64,000 nucleotides of DNA from Brenneria izadpanahii (GTDB taxonomy: Bacteria; Pseudomonadota; Gammaproteobacteria; Enterobacterales; Enterobacteriaceae). Where the stretch lies: contig NZ_CP050854.1 in the NCBI RefSeq assembly GCF_017569925.1, forward strand, positions 1,612,001-1,676,000, read 5' to 3'. The notes below the pieces were generated by a model. The model was not told the DNA's origin. It was given only the letters and a program-made list of their open reading frames with translations, and searched no databases. Shown in pieces: positions 61,223-64,000 of the stretch. The number at the start of each line of letters is the position of its first letter. Positions within the stretch are counted from its first letter, which is position 1. A program made the translations under genes and the position numbers.

Positions 61223-64000
61223 TGTTTTCCCGCTTCTTTATTTATCGGCCGGTGTTTGCCTGGGTGATCTCGATTGTGATCATGCTGGCGGGCGCGCTGG
61301 CGATCCAGTCGCTTTCCGTGGCGCAATATCCTGATGTGGCGCCGCCTTCGGTGTCAATCACCGCAACCTATACCGGCGCGTCGGCGGAATCGCTGGAAAA
61401 CAGCGTTACCCAAATTATTGAACAACAGCTCACCGGGCTGGACGGGCTGCTGTATTTCTCCTCTACCAGCAGTTCCAGCGGACAGGCGAAAATTACCGTT
61501 ACCTTTAAGCAGGGAACCAACCCCGATACCGCCCAGGTTCAGGTGCAAAATAAGGTGCAGCAGGCGTTGAGCCGTTTGCCGACGGAAGTGCAGGATCAAG
61601 GGGTTACGGTAACCAAGTCGCAAACCAGCTTCCTGCTGATTATGTCGTTGTACGATACGACCGATAAAGCCAGCGGCTCGGATATCTCCGACTATATGGT
61701 CAGCAACCTGCAGGATCCGCTGGCCCGCGTGGATGGCGTGGGGGATGTCAAAGTGTTCGGCGCGCAGTATGCGATGCGTATCTGGATGGATCCTACCCGT
61801 CTGGCCGCCTACGATCTGATGCCGTCGGATATTTCCTCGGCGATTGAGGCGCAAAACACGCAGGTATCCGCCGGTAAGATCGGCGCGCTGCCTTCCCGCA
61901 GCGATCAGCAGCTCACGGCCACGGTGATGGCGCAGTCCAAGTTGACGACGCCCGCACAGTTCAAAAATATTATTGTAAAAAGCGAATCTAATGGTTCGGT
62001 TGTTCGGCTGGGCGATGTCGCGCAGGTGGCGCTGGGCGATGAAAGCTACGATGCCGTCACTCGCCTGAACGGCCATCCGGCGGCGGGGATCGCCGTGATG
62101 CTGTCGCCGGGGGCGAACGCGCTGGCGACGGCGGAACGGGTAAAGGCCAAAGTCGCCGAGTATGAAAGCACCATGCCTGACGGATACCGCGTTGCGTATC
62201 CGAAAGACAGTACGGACTTTATTAAAATCTCCGTAGAGGAAGTGGTTAAAACGTTATTTGAAGCCATCCTGCTGGTGGTGATTGTCATGTTCCTGTTCCT
62301 ACAGAATCTGCGCGCGACGCTGATCCCGACCATCGCCGTACCGGTCGTACTGCTGGGAACCTTTGGCGTACTGTCGCTGTTTGGTTATTCCATCAACACC
62401 CTTACGCTATTTGGCATGGTGCTGGCGATCGGGCTGCTGGTGGATGACGCGATCGTGGTGGTGGAAAACGTCGAGCGCGTGATGCGGGATGACGGGCTTC
62501 CGCCGAAGGCCGCCACCGAAAAATCGATGCGGGAGATTTCCGGCGCGTTGGTCGGTGTGGCGCTGGTGCTGAGCGCGGTATTCCTGCCGATGGCCTTCTT
62601 TGGCGGTTCGACCGGGGTGATTTACCGCCAGTTCTCCATCACTATCGTTTCCTCCATGCTGCTGTCGGTACTGATTGCGCTGACGCTGACTCCGGCGCTA
62701 TGCGCTTCATTGTTGAAACCTACCGAGCATCGCACCGCGAAAAACGGCTTTTTTGCCGCTTTTAACCGGCGCTACCAATCCATGCAGGAACGTTATTCCG
62801 GCAAGGTCGCTCATGTATTGCACTCTCCGACGCGCTACATCATCCTCTATGGCCTGCTGATTGTCGGCATGGCTTTGCTGTTTACCCGCCTGCCGTCGGG
62901 GTTCTTGCCGACGGAAGATCAGGGCAGCGTGATGGTGCAGTTCACCTTACCGCCAGGCGCGACCGAAGCGCGGACCAGCCAGGTGGGTAAAGCGATTGAA
63001 CGCTATTTTCTGACCGACGAGAAAGACAATACCGAAGCCATTTTCATTATTTCCGGATTTAACTTCAGCGGTAGCGGACAAAACGCCGGCATGGCGTTCG
63101 TCGCGCTGAAAAATTGGGCCCAGCGTCCGGGGGCGGAAAACAGCGCGGATGCGATTTCGAAGCGGGCGACCAAGGCGCTTTCCTCGCTGCGAGATGCGCA
63201 GGTGTTTACCCTGACGCCGCCGTCGGTGGATGGGTTGGGCCAGTCCAGCGGGTTTACCTTTGAACTGCAGGCGACGGGCACCACCGATCGCGACAAACTG
63301 CTGCAACTGCGCGACGAACTGCTGGCGTCGGCCAACAAAAACGCCAAACTGTCGGCCGTTCGCGCCAACGATTTGGCGCAGATGCCCCAGCTACAGGTGG
63401 ATATTGATAATGACAAAGCCAGTGCGCTGGGGCTGTCGGTGAGCGATGTCACCGCCACGCTGAGCAGCGCCTGGGGCGGCTCCTATGTGAATGACTTTAT
63501 CGATCGCGGACGGGTTAAGAAGGTTTATATCCAGGGGGATGAAGATTCGCGCAGCAAACCGGAAGATCTGAATAAGTGGTTCGTGCGCGGCACCAACAGC
63601 GACGGCGACAGCGTGATGACGCCGTTCTCCGCTTTCTCCTCGACGCGCTGGGTCTACGGGCCGGAAAGTCTGTCGCGCTATAACGGCCAGGCATCCTATG
63701 AAATTCAGGGTTCCGGCGCTTCCGGCGTCAGTTCCGGCGTCGCCATGGATGAAATGCAGGCGCTGGCAAGAGCGCTGCCTAAAGGAACCACCTATTCCTG
63801 GAGCGGGCTCTCCTATCAGGAACGGCTGGCCAGCGGGCAGGCGCTTTCGCTGTATGCGATCTCGATTCTGGTGGTGTTCCTATGTTTGGCGGCGCTGTAT
63901 GAAAGCTGGAGTATTCCGTTCTCGGTGATGCTGGTGATCCCGCTGGGGGTCGTCGGCGCCGTCTTGGCCGCCACGCTGCGCGGACTGGAAAATGACGTCT
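61222..64000 (+). CDS. RND efflux inner-membrane pump (AcrB-like), 3' end outside window
   Basis: The first 926 residues of an AcrB-type transporter, usually about 1030-1050. It starts MFSRFFIYRPVFAWVIS. The proton-relay aspartates are Asp408-Asp409 in GLLVDDAIVVVENVER, equivalent to AcrB 407/408. Porter-domain landmarks such as FGAQYAMRIWMDP and SSAWGGSYVNDFIDRGRVKK are conserved. It expels drugs, detergents or plant antimicrobials using proton motive force. The start overlaps the adaptor stop (TAATG). The gene continues past base 64000. Confidence 0.93.
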   Translation, partial: MFSRFFIYRPVFAWVISIVIMLAGALAIQSLSVAQYPDVAPPSVSITATYTGASAESLENSVTQIIEQQLTGLDGLLYFSSTSSSSGQAKITVTFKQGTNPDTAQVQVQNKVQQALSRLPTEVQDQGVTVTKSQTSFLLIMSLYDTTDKASGSDISDYMVSNLQDPLARVDGVGDVKVFGAQYAMRIWMDPTRLAAYDLMPSDISSAIEAQNTQVSAGKIGALPSRSDQQLTATVMAQSKLTTPAQFKNIIVKSESNGSVVRLGDVAQVALGDESYDAVTRLNGHPAAGIAVMLSPGANALATAERVKAKVAEYESTMPDGYRVAYPKDSTDFIKISVEEVVKTLFEAILLVVIVMFLFLQNLRATLIPTIAVPVVLLGTFGVLSLFGYSINTLTLFGMVLAIGLLVDDAIVVVENVERVMRDDGLPPKAATEKSMREISGALVGVALVLSAVFLPMAFFGGSTGVIYRQFSITIVSSMLLSVLIALTLTPALCASLLKPTEHRTAKNGFFAAFNRRYQSMQERYSGKVAHVLHSPTRYIILYGLLIVGMALLFTRLPSGFLPTEDQGSVMVQFTLPPGATEARTSQVGKAIERYFLTDEKDNTEAIFIISGFNFSGSGQNAGMAFVALKNWAQRPGAENSADAISKRATKALSSLRDAQVFTLTPPSVDGLGQSSGFTFELQATGTTDRDKLLQLRDELLASANKNAKLSAVRANDLAQMPQLQVDIDNDKASALGLSVSDVTATLSSAWGGSYVNDFIDRGRVKKVYIQGDEDSRSKPEDLNKWFVRGTNSDGDSVMTPFSAFSSTRWVYGPESLSRYNGQASYEIQGSGASGVSSGVAMDEMQALARALPKGTTYSWSGLSYQERLASGQALSLYAISILVVFLCLAALYESWSIPFSVMLVIPLGVVGAVLAATLRGLENDV

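Noticed and set aside
1..64000. tRNA, rRNA, CRISPR arrays, insertion sequences, phage genes
   Set aside because: None was recognised on reading through; no repeat-spacer pattern or transposase or integrase frame was seen.

Overview
The window comes from a gamma-proteobacterium of the order Enterobacterales. Its first half follows the E. coli ackA-pta / yfb / lrhA / nuo neighbourhood almost gene for gene. The LysR regulator next to nuo is the LrhA/HexA/PecT type, and the general sequence character suggests a soft-rot or tree-pathogen relative (Pectobacteriaceae, such as Brenneria, Pectobacterium or Dickeya). The family-level placement is an inference. No rRNA, tRNA, CRISPR array, transposase or integrase was seen.

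Layout. 1-12.5 kb: the end of yfcE, the Nudix gene yfcD, a decayed regulator fragment, then ackA-pta on the minus strand, followed by yfbV, yfbU, yfbT, yfbS, yfbR, alaA and lrhA. 12.5-28.4 kb: the complete 13-gene nuoA-N operon for NADH:quinone oxidoreductase (complex I), with nuoC and nuoD fused. 28.5-32.5 kb: elaB, a GNAT acetyltransferase, a PhzF-type protein and the ABC-F ATPase ybiT. 33-45.7 kb: a nickel-iron hydrogenase-2 operon (hybOABCDE) continuing into a full maturation set (hypABCDE, then hypF), preceded by a perfect FNR box. 46-48.5 kb: hutW-hutX-hutY, the anaerobic haem-degradation module. 48.6-50.5 kb: a decayed small membrane-protein gene, a class I glutamine amidotransferase and a LprI-like secreted protein. 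51-56.5 kb: fdoG-fdoH-fdoI-fdhE, the periplasm-facing formate dehydrogenase and its maturation factor. 56.5-58 kb: an AT-rich patch of unrecognised small genes closed by a 52-bp duplicated piece of fdhE. 58.1-64 kb: a TetR regulator and a Bcr/CflA-type MFS exporter, divergent from an AcrAB-like RND pump whose inner-membrane gene runs off the window.

How it fits together. Much of the window concerns electron flow into the quinone pool. Complex I oxidises NADH, hydrogenase-2 oxidises (or makes) H2 and formate dehydrogenase oxidises formate. Ack-Pta gives substrate-level ATP, and hutWXY would release iron from haem without oxygen. The whole looks suited to oxygen-limited plant tissue.

Most notable points. 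(1) The formate dehydrogenase catalytic subunit has a normal TGC cysteine codon at residue 196, where the E. coli enzymes use selenocysteine (TGA). (2) An AT-rich insertion behind fdhE holds a 229-residue protein of unknown family, translationally coupled through an ATGA overlap to a 58-residue membrane protein, with a divergent 85-residue membrane protein next to it. It is bounded by a 50/52-bp duplicate of an internal fdhE segment. This is the best candidate for something undescribed. (3) HypB carries an unusually histidine-rich N-terminal region. (4) The divergent efflux genes share a near-perfect 24-bp operator palindrome.
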